This document shows positions 1-12,383 of a stretch of 64,000 nucleotides of DNA, in pieces. Both the position numbers and the translations under genes were made by a program. The notes below the pieces were generated by a model. It was not told where the DNA came from. It saw nothing but the letters and a program-made list of their open reading frames with translations, and did not search any database. Source of the stretch: Stichopus chloronotus (Eukaryota > Echinodermata > Holothuroidea > Aspidochirotida > Stichopodidae); the NCBI GenBank assembly GCA_021234535.1, contig CM037842.1, positions 10,684,396 through 10,748,395 of the forward strand, given 5' to 3'. Position 1 is the first letter of the stretch; the number at the start of each line of letters is the position of its first letter.

Positions 1-1056
1 TGTAAATGATACTACGTGATGTGGTAAATTTTACGTTTTTCAAAGCCTGCATGCTTAAAAATCATCATTAAGTTCATACTTTGTAGGGCAAATGCTTTGT
101 AGCTCTCAAATGTGTTTTCGAAATCGAGATGACATCAAATGCCAGTATGGTTTGATAGGGTGGTCTCTTCAGAAGCAGGGTACGGTCTTTGCTTGAACCA
201 AATGATGGAACTTTCATTTTCTCTGCTCGGACGCACTGATAAAGACAGCCATGGTTCCCTCGTTGACAAAAACACAACTCTCATTGACCAGTTAAGGTGA
301 ACGATCCCTCCCCAGATTTACCTACGGTAACTTATTACGACAGTTTTGCTCCTACTACTGATCAAGTTTGACTGCCTTTTTGTCACCCGCAGTACAGAAG
401 CCGCGTGAAGAAATACAGAAGAAAAACAGAAGAGAAACAGTAGATTCATATTTGAATAGACAAAGGAGAGGTGAAGGGTAAATGGAAAAGTATGTTGGGG
501 ATCTTTGCCAAGATCTGTATAGATCGCTACATCGGAAGCATAAGGGGCTCAAGAGGTCAGGACCAATATTTTTCCCCGAAATAAGACATGCAAAGAGTAA
601 AAACTCACGTTTTTTTTAATGAGAATTTTTTCCAGAGAGAAATTACAAATCAGAAATTTATAGCGAAAAATTTGAGTTCTAGAACCTCTTTCCAAAACAC
701 CTTATCACTGTCTCTATTATGGCAGCTGTTTACCGGCTGATTATCAACCAAATTTGATGCCTTAAGAACAGTCTGAATGTTGCGAACATATGACAGGTTA
801 CGATAAAAGTACATTCACCCTTTACCAATCATGTCACACAGTTAGTATTTTGAAGGTTTCACCTTCCTCTACAAAACAATATTTGCATGATTTGAACGAC
901 CAGTCATTTGACCACAAGTTACAATGGACTAAGTAGGGTTTGTGTCACTTTGCAATTACTGATTCCCAAAGTTGAGTGAGAAACGAGACCATCTCTAAAG
1001 TAGACCCAAAATATAACTTCACTGAACTGAACTATAGTCATCTGTTCTGGCATTGC
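1..1056. other. Left edge, no gene recognised
   Basis: AT-rich sequence with short open frames on the minus strand (74-277, 355-552) that resemble no family I know and lack clear splice context. It could be intron or 3' flank of the receptor gene that runs leftwards from 9,283. No exon of that gene could be placed here. Confidence 0.3.
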
Positions 1057-1606
1057 TATCTCATCGCCCTATACCGGCTAGATGAGGTAATGTAGTCACT
1101 TGGCTAGTGGAGTTACACATTAAACCCATGGGAGAACGGTTGCCATGGAAACGTTTGGAGTGGATGAGTAGCGACACCCCAGGGGTATCCCATGGTAGAG
1201 TGACCATGGGTACAGGAGGGTCCTGTTGGGTGGTATAAATGAAAACGTGTCCGTGCCAGTGTGTGTGCGTCCTGACCTGTCCAAATTGTGTTTTTTAGTT
1301 TGAAAAGTATGTGGGTGATTAAGTTTACACTTGGTAAGGTTGTCACAGATGTATTAGTTGTATGGTAAATCGAGTAACATTTGCTGATTTTTTAGAAAAA
1401 AAAAGTTACTTTTGCCCCCAAGTTGCTATTTCCAGCATATGTTGAGAAGGATTTGAACATTTAATGCAAAAGTTTGCAAAAACTTACCTAAGAATGAAAT
1501 ATTCAGGGAGTATAACTTTTGTACTAAAGAGGGTGAAATGTGCAATTTTTTACAAAAAAGCCAATTTTACCCCAAAATTGATATTTCCAGCATATGTTGA
1601 GAGCTA
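1057..1606 (-). repeat. Interspersed repeat X, copy 1
   Basis: This block is the reverse complement of 52,119-52,738, with matching ends (a segment CTCATCGCCCTA near one end and GAGAGCT at the other). Shared inner landmarks include GGTTGCCATGG, the ACCATGG-rich centre and a duplicated AT-rich segment. The duplicated unit, CATATGCTGGAAAT on the minus strand, recurs about 160 bp apart (near 1,430 and 1,595). The 77-codon frame inside it is not a gene, because the same frame drifts between copies. It is probably a non-autonomous transposon; no target-site duplication was found. Confidence 0.75.
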
Positions 1607-1639
1607 TAAGACCAATTAACTTAAAGTTTTTTAAGCAAG

Positions 1640-2176
1640 TGCATCCATCCATCCATCATCCATCCATCCTCCACCCATCCATCACACATCCATCCATCAT
1701 CCACTCATCCTCCACCTATCCATCCATCCATCCATCCTCCATCCATCCATCCATCATCCATCATCCATCTTCCACCTATCAATCTTTCATCGATCCTTCC
1801 TCCATCAATCCATCCATAATCCATCCTCCATCCATCATCCATCCATCCTCCATCCATTCTTTCCACCATCCATCCATTCACCAATCATCCATCGATCATT
1901 CATACATTTATCCTCCATCCATCCTCCATCCGTCCATCTATCCTCCATCCGTCCATCCATCTATCCATCATCCATCCATCCTTCCATCAGCCATCCATCC
2001 ATCATCCATCCACCCATCATCCATCCATCCATCCTCCATCCATCCATTCACCAATCATCCATCCATCATCCATACATCTATCCTCCATCCATCCTCCATC
2101 TATCCATCCTCCATCCGTCTATCCATCCATCCGTTCATCCGACCATCCATCTATCCGTCCGTCCGTCCATCCGTAG
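1640..2176. repeat. CATC-rich satellite
   Basis: About 540 bp made almost entirely of CATC/CATCCATC words with interspersed CATCATCC, CCTCCATC and CGTCCATC variants. The plus strand is open for 201 codons (Ser/His/Pro/Ile-rich) only because the repeat lacks stops in that frame, so this is not a protein-coding gene. It begins about 33 bp after the end of repeat X copy 1. Confidence 0.95.
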
Positions 2177-3271
2177 ATATGTGCTGGTTTGAAATATGAA
2201 ACATAAGAAATATTATATGTAAAGTGTTACAGGTACACACTGAAGAACTAACGTTACTAACAATACAGGCACAAGTTTGCAACTGATCAGGAGTTTGAAA
2301 TTCATTCAGAAAATATTGCAGCACCACGTAGCTATTTGATATCCTTCATTTCCCGAACTCAACTTTTCTCTTAGATTTACAATTTACCATTACGGTCGCA
2401 ACAGACTATCTATGCAACTTACCAGACTTTGATCCTTCTGCTACTTTCCAAGCTCTTTAGAGACAGCAATTATACACATGTGTTTTCTAGTCGTCGAGAA
2501 ACGGTTGTCTGCTCCCTAATAGCTGTGTATTTGGCAAGTATTGTAAAAGTCTCTTCTTGGGAATTGTGTGTAGCATTAGCGTATCTAAGCAACGATAGTT
2601 TCAATCAGGTTGATATATTCCTCATTTGGCCTAAGGATTGATAGACAATAAAGATTATAAATCTCTCAGTATTTTCAAAACTCATAAATTGCCCAGAAGT
2701 GAAAGGAACGATATGGATGGACATTACTAATAATATCAGGCTGATCAAGGAATATCTCCCTGATATTATAGGAAAAGTATAGTTGAGTAACGATCACCTT
2801 AGTTTCAACAAACTTATCGTGCGGATCATCGCAAACAGAAACTTTTGGTTTGCTATTGTCCACCACCAAACCTTATTCAACATATTCAGCTACGGTTTTT
2901 CACTACTGATATTTTCTCTCACTTTAGATAATATCAAGGAATGAAACTGATGTAAGGGGGGGGGGGGGGGAACCACTAACAAACATACGTTTAGCACTTT
3001 TGACGCCTTCTTTATTCAGTCAGAACTTCAACAATTCATCTAGTTAAACGGAAGATGATTTCGTCATTTTATAGCATTTTCATAGCATTTTGTAGCCACT
3101 AACTTATGTTGAATTACCTTCTTAGCCTATACAGAATTTAAGTTCACATTGCTCCCTCCTATTGAAAGTTTTATGCATACATCCAAATAATGACCATTGA
3201 TTCACTTTAACACATTCATCCCTGAAATAAGATTAACATTTTCTGACAATATCTAAATTCAATATGATAAC
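2177..3271. other. No confident exon; poly-G tract
   Basis: AT-rich, with a 14-15-base G run near 2,957-2,970. A minus-strand frame at 2,801-2,869 reads like protein (VVDNSKPKVSVCDDPHDKF) before a GTGATC that could be a donor, but its place in receptor A is not established. A weak candidate for the second Death-domain half follows 3,271 on the minus strand (W-containing frame near 3,130-3,222), but its frame does not join. Confidence 0.25.
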
Positions 3272-6200
3272 CTGCATCTGATTTGTTCTCCTCTATGATC
3301 GTTTTTGTCTCCCTCATACTTAATTCTCCTCCATCTATTGCGCATATCTCCCAATCAACAGGATATGTACTTACTATCACATTTAGAAGCTTCAAGTTCA
3401 TATAGATCTAGTATGGGAATAATATAACAATCAAAAGAAAAACAATTGATAGACCTTTCAGATAGGTACTTCAGTTAGTAACTTCAGATAGTTTTTTCAA
3501 AAGAAAGAAATAAACAAAATATTTTGTGAAGTATAATTTACTTACATATTTGTATGATATGAAACCGTGGATATTTTTATTCTATAGGAGGATCTACCTT
3601 GTTTGATGCCTTAACTTTACCTATTATACAATTTACTAATATAAATAGTGCAGTGCTTCTGGTAAATATATCAAAGAACGAAAGATATACCATCGGGGTT
3701 TGTGTGATTTGTTGATGCAGATACATTGGGTATGCTGAAGAAACAGGGGAATTGAATTACAATTGGTATCTAAAATAATGAGACATTCAACTTAAGTAAA
3801 CGTGAAATTATGCAATGTGCGTGAACGCAACTTTGTTTCATCTTTTATTATATATCAATTTCAGCTTTATTTATGATTATAAAGCAAAGTAAATAGACGC
3901 TATGCTGTTATTTAAGGAAAATTAAAGTGAATTTACTGCATAATTAAAAACAAATGATACCACTGACAAAAGTGGAATTAAGATAGCTCCTGTTGCCTTG
4001 CAGTTCTGAAACTGCCAAACATTACTTAAGGTTATAACTGCGCAGGTGATATTGGTGTTTGCCCTTGAGTTTCAGTTAGATGACTTATATAGAATGCAAT
4101 GATCACTTTCGAGAAACGTTAAGAACTGCCTATCAAAGAGGGCATATATTTCTGTATTAATACCTCAAGAGAATACGACACCAATCGAGGAATGCATGAA
4201 CGCTTTTTCTAAAGGTAATTTTTGGACAAAAAGAGAAATTCTTGATGCCTTGTGAATACAAAATCCATAAATAATGGACAACAAACTTTAACAAAATACG
4301 ATGTGTCAGAGAAAAAAGCAATATAACTGTGGATTAAAGAATAACCTGAACTCATTATATAATGTATATGCAACGTTTTGTGATGATAAGAGCCACACCT
4401 GATTATGAAAAATTACCATTCATCCTAAATTAATCTAGCTCCCCACTATATCTTTAGTACATTGTTTATCTGACTTTTCAAAATATTGAAACTATTATTA
4501 AGTACTTGTATTTTTTAAAGGGTTACCAGGATATCCCAAATCACGTTGTCACTTACATGTTTCAGTTCTTCCATGATCTTTATAAAATAAATATCAAATG
4601 ATGATAGGCGTTATTTTTTTATTCTTTTATTTATATTTTTTATATATATTTTTTAAGTTTACGTTCTGAATGTTGGTTTGTTTTGTATGTTCATAACTCA
4701 TCATTCAATTTGGTACCGTTGGCAGAGAGTGTGACAGTGAAAGCACCACAATTAAGCTTGAAACAGAGCGAAGATTTACAAATATTGATCAATTTAATTT
4801 CAATTTGCTGAGATTTTATGGAAGAAACTTGTAACCTCACTCAGTATATCTAATCAAAGCATATAGTTACAACATTAAAACATGATTCTAAATGTTACTT
4901 ACTGGAGCAGAGATGACTGTTCATGTTTTAAGTCTCGTTCCATTTCTAATTGTTCGACGTTTGCAAATTAAAAAAAAAACATATTCAATGTTCAAATGCA
5001 TATTCGATGACTAATCGAGACTAGTTGGGAAAAAAAATCCGTAAACAGGATACACAATGTCAAAATAACCCTCGCTTCTTTTTAGAAACAGGCAAATATG
5101 AGAACAATGTAATCATTTGCAAAACTAATCTTGTGGCTAGTTAACAAATAATGTTGGCAAATTTTATTGATGATTAGGGTAATAGTAAACTGACAAAAAA
5201 TGTGAGTTAAACTTCCAAATTAAATTGTTCTTTTCAAGATCTAATATATGACAGCATGAAGTCACATCTCTTTAAATGACTTGTCCTATTTTGTCTTTCT
5301 GTTTTGGATATACTTATTACTTGGAAACAATTGCATATAAAAAATGGCTATCGGCGGTTATGATCATCGGCAGATTCTTCAACATGTTTAAGACAAATAT
5401 CGTGGTGTCGTTTAGTCCATTCGTTCATTACAGATCACAATACTTCTATCTATAAAGTTGAACATGTAGTAACGTATGAGGCGTCCTGATATTCAGCTCC
5501 TTTTTGAATGTGTATCGGGCAACTGTGCGATACGGTAGAGTACTATTAATGGACAATTGTAACTAGAAGATATAAGAATGAGATGAGAATAAGAATGAGA
5601 ACTCCACCATGTGAGAAGGACGTAAGAAAGTGAGAGGGTGCGAAAGCCTTGCCACTGCACAACAAGAGTGCGAAAGCCTTGTCACTTGCACATTGCTTCC
5701 TCTGTAACTGTTACTAAGATGTTTCATACGGCAATTGAAACAAATAAAAAAGATGAAGCTCTAAATGAACCATATCAATTAGCCTCACCATTATCTCTGT
5801 TCCCATCTGATCTAGGACGGCTCTTGTGTATCACACAAAATATGAACACTACAAACGTAATCACCATAATGACTGGAACAAAGACAAATAACCATCCAGA
5901 ATCTGCAAGAGATGTTACTAGATAGGCTTAGAAATGACGTAAAACATTCCGTGCTGTTAAGTTTATTTGAAGTCCCATTTCTTGTCTTAGATTTCTTAAG
6001 TTTTGCAAGACTTTTTTGAAGAGAGTAAACAAAAATGATTCTAACTTTCATAGCTATTTTATATATTTGTGTATCACAAACAACAAAGCAAAGTGGATCT
6101 ACATATAACATCTGTATCCTTCGTAAGAAATAGCAAATTTTCCAATTTACTTCTTACATGATGAATAACTAACAGAACTTCGTGAAGAAAAATTAACTTA

Positions 6201-9200
6201 CGTCTTCCAACTTCCGAAACTGTAGATAAAGCATCTGATTCAACAGTGCCAATGAGGTTCTTGCCATAACAAACCACATCTGTGGTATCGACTATGTTGC
6301 TTACATCGAAAATGTCCCCTTCATAGTTATAGCCACCAACAAGGAAGTGATATTCATCCACTGGTGGGTTGGCGTTGCATTGACAACGAAATTCGCTGTC
6401 AGTTCTGAAAGCAATGCATTCTGGTATGTCTATGACAAGAATAAGAAGAAAGTGCTTTAACTGCTACCTCCTGCAGTTTACTTTAGATTTGCAATGTATT
6501 TAATTTTCACTCATGTGGCCTGGTACTCAGTAAATCATCATCATTTTGTGGGTAACATATAAATCTGTACTCACTGAATTCTTCTTTGTATTCCAGTATT
6601 TGGTCAGCACTTGAGACACGACAAACTACCACAGTTTTATTCGACTCCAAATGGTATGGTAATATTGCTGATGAGTTAAACGTTTTCTTATGAGGATCAT
6701 CTTGAGCAATTACCATAACAGGAATGTTAACTAATTGATTTTGGTTAAGACTGACTTCAAACCAGGAGGCAGGAGGTTTTCCGTTGTATGCAGAACATGT
6801 GACGTTGACCTTTTTAGTTCCTACATGTGCTTCCGTTTGAGAAATAGACAGATCCAGCTGTGGCAGCACTACAAAGGGTGAGAAGAGTAGTCAATGTCTC
6901 TTAACTTTCGTAGTAAAGTGTGCCTAGCAAATACATTAGGTAATAACCTGCACTGAACAGAAAATAAACTTCTGCAGAAAGTGTCTTTGCTTTCTCCTAA
7001 GGAATATTCCCTTATGTAAAATCATTCATTAAAATATGGGACACGGGTGCATTATCATGTACAGCGTTGGCTATAATTATTTTACCTTTCATGTGAGCTT
7101 CATTTTGCGTTTAGTTTAATGCCGAAGTTCCATTTTAATAGGAAACTAAAATTTTCCACCAGAGTGTTGAAATCATAGTGATATGAACTGCATTCTCCAA
7201 TTGGTTGGATGAAATATGATTATTTTGTCGAATTATTTGCGCTTGTGGCAACAACATATTTAGTAAAAAAGGCAGGCTGTTGCAAAAAGTCTGAATAGAT
7301 TAAAATGCATAATGAATTTTTCAAAAGGGTCTCACATGTAATCCCTACAGCCGTTAAGAATTCCATAAATAACGAAAAGTAATGTGTCTGTGGAAATAAC
7401 GTCAATTATTGGCTATTGTTCAGAGTTCTGTTTTCTTCACATTAAAACGAAGCTTCCTGTTTCCGTATGTATATCATCAATTGTTGATGGGTATTACCTG
7501 CAATAGTCACGTTTGCACTGGCGTGGTGGTCCCCGTCTTTACAAATGTACACTCCTTCGTCAGATAATGAAGCATTCTTTATTGTTAATGTGAAATTGTC
7601 TTCGTCCGAGCTGATTTCAAAGTTGTCATACTTTTTGATCTCCGTGTTCTTTATCTTTCCAACAAAAATAGCTGTCTCACCGGAGATTTCTTCCCATAAA
7701 ACAAACTTATTGTTATTTGCTATGCATGTCAGTTTAACATCAGTCCCTTCTAAGAACAAACCACTTGTTGGCATTTTGATAATGTCAGAATAAACTGTGG
7801 GGAAAAAAAAGAGGTTTACAACCTTTGTTAAAACTTGGTTATAATTTAAAACATCAGTAATGGACGATGGACTCTAGTGCACAGTTTACATAGTTTAAAT
7901 GAGTTGGTATATCTTTAAAATGGTGTAAATGATATTCACCATGACTCTTTTGGATAACTTACCTTGTCTTACAATGAGTCCAGATAATATTGAAGCGAAA
8001 CTGTAAAAGATCCTAAAATGTCATGGAGAAAAAATAGTTTAATAGCATGATGTTATGATATTGATTAAAATTATCATGTTAAAATGATGATCACAAATGT
8101 TTAAGCAGGTGTTAGTCCATATCGTTTTTCAACTACATACTGTAACACCTGCAAACAATTACAAATTTGCCTCATCAAAATGCAAGGTTTCTCTTTGTGT
8201 ATTAGTCTTTTTTATGAGGTGATTGGCTAAAAAACACTTGAACATTGACATTTGAAAGTAATTGCGATTTAATATTACTGCCAAACCAGATGATAGACTT
8301 TGAAACGAGATGTGCTTGATATTTTTTTTTAACAGTGCGTGGCATCATAAACGTTCTACCCCCAAATGTTATAACGTCATTCGGTGCTTGAAGCAGGAAG
8401 TATGAGTGAAAATTTGTAAAAAAAAACAGAGTCTGTTTGGAATTTGAAGATGGTAATCTATCAATTTGATTCAAAAGCTCAGAAATAGATGTATTAGAAT
8501 GACTGACATCATCATCATGATACATTCCCCAAATCTGAACCTTCCAGAATGCTTAGTTCCTAAGATATGGATTATTTTACAATTAGCTATGGCCGACAAC
8601 TCGACATGCAAAATGATTGCCGAAGATGTGACTGGAAAAAGTGGAATCCAAATTTTGTTTGGAGTAGCTTACCCAAATAAAGAAGGTTTAAGGCTAAAAT
8701 AATCAATTTGGGGGCAACAGTTTCGCGGGATTACTTAAGAACTCCTAACTAATTGGACTTTAAATGCTTAAATGCTCTTCTGCAATAAAAAAAAAAAAGT
8801 GCTATTTATAAATATCCGAAGTAATGATCTTAACTTTATGCATTTATTGGCCTATGTAACCGTCGTACGTAACCGAGAACACGATAAAAGGTTCAAATGT
8901 TATTGTACTGGGTGGAACATTGTCTATCTGAAGTCACAAACACATTTTAATGTAATAAAAGGAAAATTATTAAATAAGCAATATTTTATCCAGGAAATGA
9001 TGGCATGTTGAACATTAAAAGTGTACAGTAAAACCAAAAAAAAAGGAAGAAAATATAAAGAAACTTTTATAACATGGCTGTTGAGCAGCAAACGCTATTT
9101 TGCACATAAATACTATGTTAGGTTTCCTCGTGTAGCATATTCCACTCGCAATTCACCTTCATAACAGTGTTTCAAATATGCAGTTACAAGTTCAGCAATA

Positions 9201-9283
9201 CCTTACATATGTAACTGCTGACAGATAACGTTAAAATTTTAAAGGTTATTATAAAGATTATCTTACCTCATACTATCAGCCAT
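3272..9283 (-). CDS. Ig-superfamily receptor A with Death-domain exon (partial)
   Basis: Predicted type I membrane receptor, paralogue of the gene at 22,984-45,055. Exons on the minus strand: 9283-9267, 8012-7963 (signal peptide), 7794-7498 (Ig1), 6868-6575 (Ig2), 6429-6202 (Ig3), 5917-5789 (TM), probably 4945-4903 (tail) and 3407-3272 (first half of a Death domain). Introns are GT-AG. Exon 2 (50 nt) and the Ig2 exon (294 nt) have exactly the lengths of their partners in receptor B, with identical phases. Ig1 keeps the Cys pair (LTCIANN ... GVYICKDG) and NFT, NAS and NVT sequons. The TM reads WLFVFVPVIMVITFVVFIF. The Death-like piece has VDWEICAIDGGELSM. At least one small exon between 4,903 and 3,407 is missing from the model, because the phases do not meet. 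Exons after 3,272 were not found; the gene may leave the window or be truncated. Confidence 0.7.
4903..4945 (-). other. Candidate cytoplasmic-tail exon of receptor A
   Basis: A 43-nt segment with acceptor ATTAG and donor GTAAGT. It enters in phase 1 after the TM exon and leaves in phase 2. It reads EMERDLKHEQSSLLQ, which parallels exon 9 of receptor B (EASEKEETTSLLK), also phase 1 to phase 2. The acceptor has a weak pyrimidine tract, so this is a moderate call resting on the paralogue match. Confidence 0.45.
5789..5917 (-). other. Transmembrane exon of receptor A
   Basis: 129-nt exon, acceptor CTATCTAG, donor GTGAGG, phase 1 on both sides. It encodes a short extracellular stalk, a hydrophobic run of about 22 residues (FVFVPVIMVITFVVFIFCVI) and a basic stop-transfer stretch HKSRPR. 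This fixes the topology with the Ig domains outside and the Death domain in the cytosol. Confidence 0.75.
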
Positions 9284-9300
9284 TGGTGAACAAAATTACA

Positions 9301-9386
9301 CCTTTCGGTTTGTTACTCGTTGTGTGCGTTCAGATGTATTACCGTGTAAATTGTGAGTAGCGTAAATTATAAGCCAAACCGAAAGG
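9301..9386. promoter_or_regulatory. Inverted repeat upstream of receptor A
   Basis: Perfect 12-bp arms CCTTTCGGTTTG (9,301-9,312) and CAAACCGAAAGG (9,375-9,386) with a 62-base loop, starting 18 bases upstream of the predicted start codon. It would lie in the promoter or 5' UTR. Its function is unknown and no equivalent was seen upstream of receptor B. Confidence 0.4.
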
Positions 9387-11009
9387 CCAACTTCAACTAC
9401 CTTATGTTATGAGGAACAAGGCAAAGTCAACTCATATTGATATTTGCAAAAACGAAACGATGACTACAAGCTTAGCAACATGGTTATATTGCCAGTGGCT
9501 TTTATTGGCTTTCCCGTTAGTAATATAGTAAGTTATATATTCTTCTTCTTTTTTTAATCACATAGGAGTTATGATAGGTTTTCAGTGTGCACACCCCATT
9601 TAAATTTACTCAAGTAAGTGTTAAAACGTGTGTGCGCGTGTGCTTGTGTGTGATCGAAACTTTTTTTTTTTTTAAAGTTCAAACGTTTGAGGCCCAAACT
9701 CTTCCTAGACCGCAAAGCTGATGAGGGTCAAAGTTAGAAAATCGGTGACCCATGGTGTGAATTTGTGTCTAACGTCAGAATTGAAGGTCAGAGGTTTAAG
9801 GTCAGACGTCAAAGATCAAATTAGTGAAAATCTTATTTTTGCTGTATTGCTTAATCCAAAATAGCTATCCACATGGAACATTATTAGAGATTGCTGATAC
9901 AGGTCAATGTTCGGGGTCAAAGATCAAATTTGACACCGAACAGTTTGGGTCCACAACAACTTCTTGACCGAAAAGCTAATGAGAATGAAGATGGTAGGAA
10001 GATGACCAATGGTCTGAAGTTGTGTACCCCGCCAAAATTTAAGGTCAGGTGTCCAATACCACAGTTCAAATTTCTAGTCAGTAAAATGTTGTGTCAAAGT
10101 GCGTTGAGATTTCCTTCTAGATATTAAGAGTAATGAACTTCACATTTAACTGTTAGATACCTGATTACAATATGTACTGTTCACCCGACAGTCATAGGTC
10201 AGTAAGGCCCGTAATACGGTGTGTTATGTTCTGTCTGGGTAAGATGCAACATAAGTAATTACATCTATGCTTTTCATGCCATGTGACTTAATATTTCAAC
10301 CATATTTGGACAGCGTGATATCGCTCATTTTAGTACAAATGTGTACGGCTTGAAGTGTCATTATATTGACACTTCCTGCTGTTGTAACAATCACTAGAAA
10401 GCATGAACTCGCTGATAGAGATTATATGAGTAATATATCTTCGAATTAAAGAGAAATATGGTGTTTAGAATATAACAACATGACATACATCAAAAATAGC
10501 TTTAATTATTGAGTCTCATCAGTTCACCATTCAGTGTCATCACAAATCATGTGCAAACGCTTTATCCTTTAAAAACATTATGCATGTGATGAGTTACTGT
10601 AGATGCATCATTTGAATTTTGAAAAGTTTGGGTGAACAAAAATTGTTGAGCAACAAATAACTGAGTTTCCGTCTGTGAGAAACTACTTTCTAGAAAAGAA
10701 GGCTACTGTTCTTGTTTATTTTGAATAATCTATCATTCTATGTCCACAAGCATTGCTTTTGAAAATATGGTTGTTCTCTGCAAAACAAAGGCCTTATCTT
10801 TATTTACCTTTATTTAATACTATAACCATGCTGAAGTGACTCCCTTTACCTTTTTTACTGATAAACTCAGATCTTTTAACACAGCTATTTCTTTGGTGTA
10901 TTGGATTTGTCTCAGACTTTTCCAAATAGAGAAATCCAGTGCAATACCAAATCCGAAATAACCAAAATTAGAAAATCATTGTCATTAAAAGTAGAGCAAC
11001 AACATATTT
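9387..11009. other. Intergenic, AGGTCA-rich stretch
   Basis: No gene seen. Between about 9,710 and 10,060 there are many GGTCA/AGGTCA words on one strand, and the 15-mer GTCAAAGATCAAATT occurs twice (9,808-9,822 and 9,916-9,930), 108 bp apart. The open frame at 9,891-10,127 lies in this repeat-like sequence and is not considered coding. Confidence 0.4.
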
Positions 11010-11096
11010 AAATCAAATCAAATCAAAAATCAAATCAAATAACATTTGTAGAGCGCCAAAATCATAAATATGCTCTAAGGCGCTAAAACACAGATA

Positions 11097-11657
11097 TTAC
11101 TGCTGATAAGTCTCATAAAACAAGTGGGTCTTGAGGAGAGACTTGAAAATTTCGTAACTGCTGTTCTTTACATATTCAGGAAGTTTGTTCCATATTTTAG
11201 GAGCATACACTGAAAATAATCCATCAGCAAATAGAACACAGCGAGTATGAGGCTCAACCAGAAGATGGGAAGAGTAGCAAAAGGAACGGAGACGTCGATG
11301 TCGAATGTTTAATCGAAGCATGTTGGTTATTTCTCCAGGAGTCTGGTTATGGAGAGCTTTGTACACAAGCAAAAGAATTTTAAAATCAATACGTTGTTTT
11401 ACGGGAAGCCAGTGAAGTTGGATGAGTTCAGAAGTGATAGGATCAAATTTACGCGGGTTAGTTGTCAGTCTAGCAGAAGTCCGCTGGATATTTTGAAGTT
11501 GAGTGAGGAGACGATTCGAAATACCTATTAGGATACCATTGCAATAGTCAAGCCGTGATGTAACCAAAGCATGTATGGCGAGCTTTGTAGCTTCAGTAGT
11601 CAGAAAATTTACGTGCTCTACTGATGTTGATGAGATGAAAGTTTGCAGCTTTAACAA
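11097..11657 (-). pseudogene. LINE RT C-terminal fragment
   Basis: 186-codon open frame with the post-catalytic part of an L2/CR1-type reverse transcriptase. Landmarks are [45 protein letters not shown] and the terminal PKIWNKLPEYVK. It is out of frame with the catalytic part at 11,593-11,970 because of an indel near 11,605. Confidence 0.9.
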
Positions 11658-11970
11658 TGTTGTTTACTTGAGCGTTCATGCTCATTCCAGGATCAAACAT
11701 AACCCCGAGATTTTTGATGGGGTCAGATCGAATGGCCACATTCACCCGGCAAATGTTTATGGACGGCAGATTAAATTTCAATAGTTGAGCTCTAAACCCA
11801 ATAACTAGGACTTCAGTTTTATCAGCATTGAGCTTTAGAAAATTTTGTGTCATCCAATCTTGCACTTCACTTGTACATGCTTCAATTTTAGGAACAGCGG
11901 ATAGTACTCCCGCTTCAGTAGCAGGGCAAATTGAAATGTAAATTTGTGTATCGTCAGCATACATTTGCAA
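11593..11970 (-). pseudogene. LINE RT catalytic (YADD) fragment
   Basis: 125-codon frame opening at [10 protein letters not shown], the metal-binding YADD box of reverse transcriptase, followed by [13 protein letters not shown] and [13 protein letters not shown]. The same frame is open further upstream through [10 protein letters not shown] near 12,060. It terminates at FSDY where an indel moves the rest of the domain to the neighbouring frame. Confidence 0.9.
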
Positions 11971-11972
11971 CT

Positions 11973-12383
11973 CTAATCCATATTTCCGAATGATAGCACC
12001 GAGAGGGAGAATGTAAATAAGAAATAACTGCGGGCCAAGAACTGATCCTTGCGGAACTCCAAATAATGGATTCCATGCATATATTCCATTCGTTCAAAAA
12101 GCACATCATGGTCTATGGTGTCAAAAGCAGCGCTGAGATCAAGTAGGACAAGGATGGTGACACCTTTCTTCTCCATGGCCCACATGATGTCGTTGTGAAC
12201 TTTGAGAAGTGCTGTCTCAGTGCTATGGTATTGCTTGTAGGCAGCTTGACTTGGTTCCTGTAAGTTATTGTGAGTCATGTAGTCAGACAATTTTTTGGCC
12301 ATTACCCTTTCAAGACTTTTAGAGATAAAAGGCAGATTGCTAACCGGACGATAATTCTTGAGAATATTGCAATCTAAATACAT
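11973..12383 (-). pseudogene. LINE RT N-terminal fragment
   Basis: 136-codon frame. The first ~95 residues are genuine RT ([55 protein letters not shown]). The last ~35 residues (from [13 protein letters not shown]) are the shifted reading of [10 protein letters not shown] and are not protein. The element's 5' truncation point is at about 12,383. Confidence 0.88.

Larger units (their letters stand above)
11010..12383 (-). mobile_element. 5'-truncated L2/CR1-like LINE (Jockey superfamily)
   Basis: Minus-strand remnant of a non-LTR retrotransposon reverse transcriptase. In order: NYRPVSNLPFISKSLERV (RT start), LDLSAAFDTIDHDVLF (first catalytic Asp block), [10 protein letters not shown] near 12,060, [10 protein letters not shown] (catalytic YADD block near 11,945-11,970), then RLDYCNG and LHWLPVKQRIDFKILLLVYK (thumb and C terminus). 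The 3' end carries GGCGCTCTACAAATG followed by a TTTGA-type tail (11,010-11,040), typical of L2-like elements. It is dead: the 5' half including the endonuclease is absent, about 40 codons seem to be missing between DHDVLFERM and GVPQG with a frame change there, and a second frameshift lies near 11,600-11,660. Confidence 0.9.

Noticed and set aside
1113..1346. Open frame that matches another at 52,387-52,695
   Set aside because: The similarity is at DNA level across the whole repeat X, beyond the frame ends. The frames are not conserved as protein.
1594..2199. 201-codon open frame rich in Ser, His, Pro and Ile
   Set aside because: It is the translation of the CATC satellite, which lacks stops in that frame. 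There is no conserved domain or splice context.
5638..5925. Plus-strand 95-codon frame
   Set aside because: It overlaps the antisense of the TM exon of receptor A and contains a short local duplication (GTGCGAAAGCCTTG). There is no domain.
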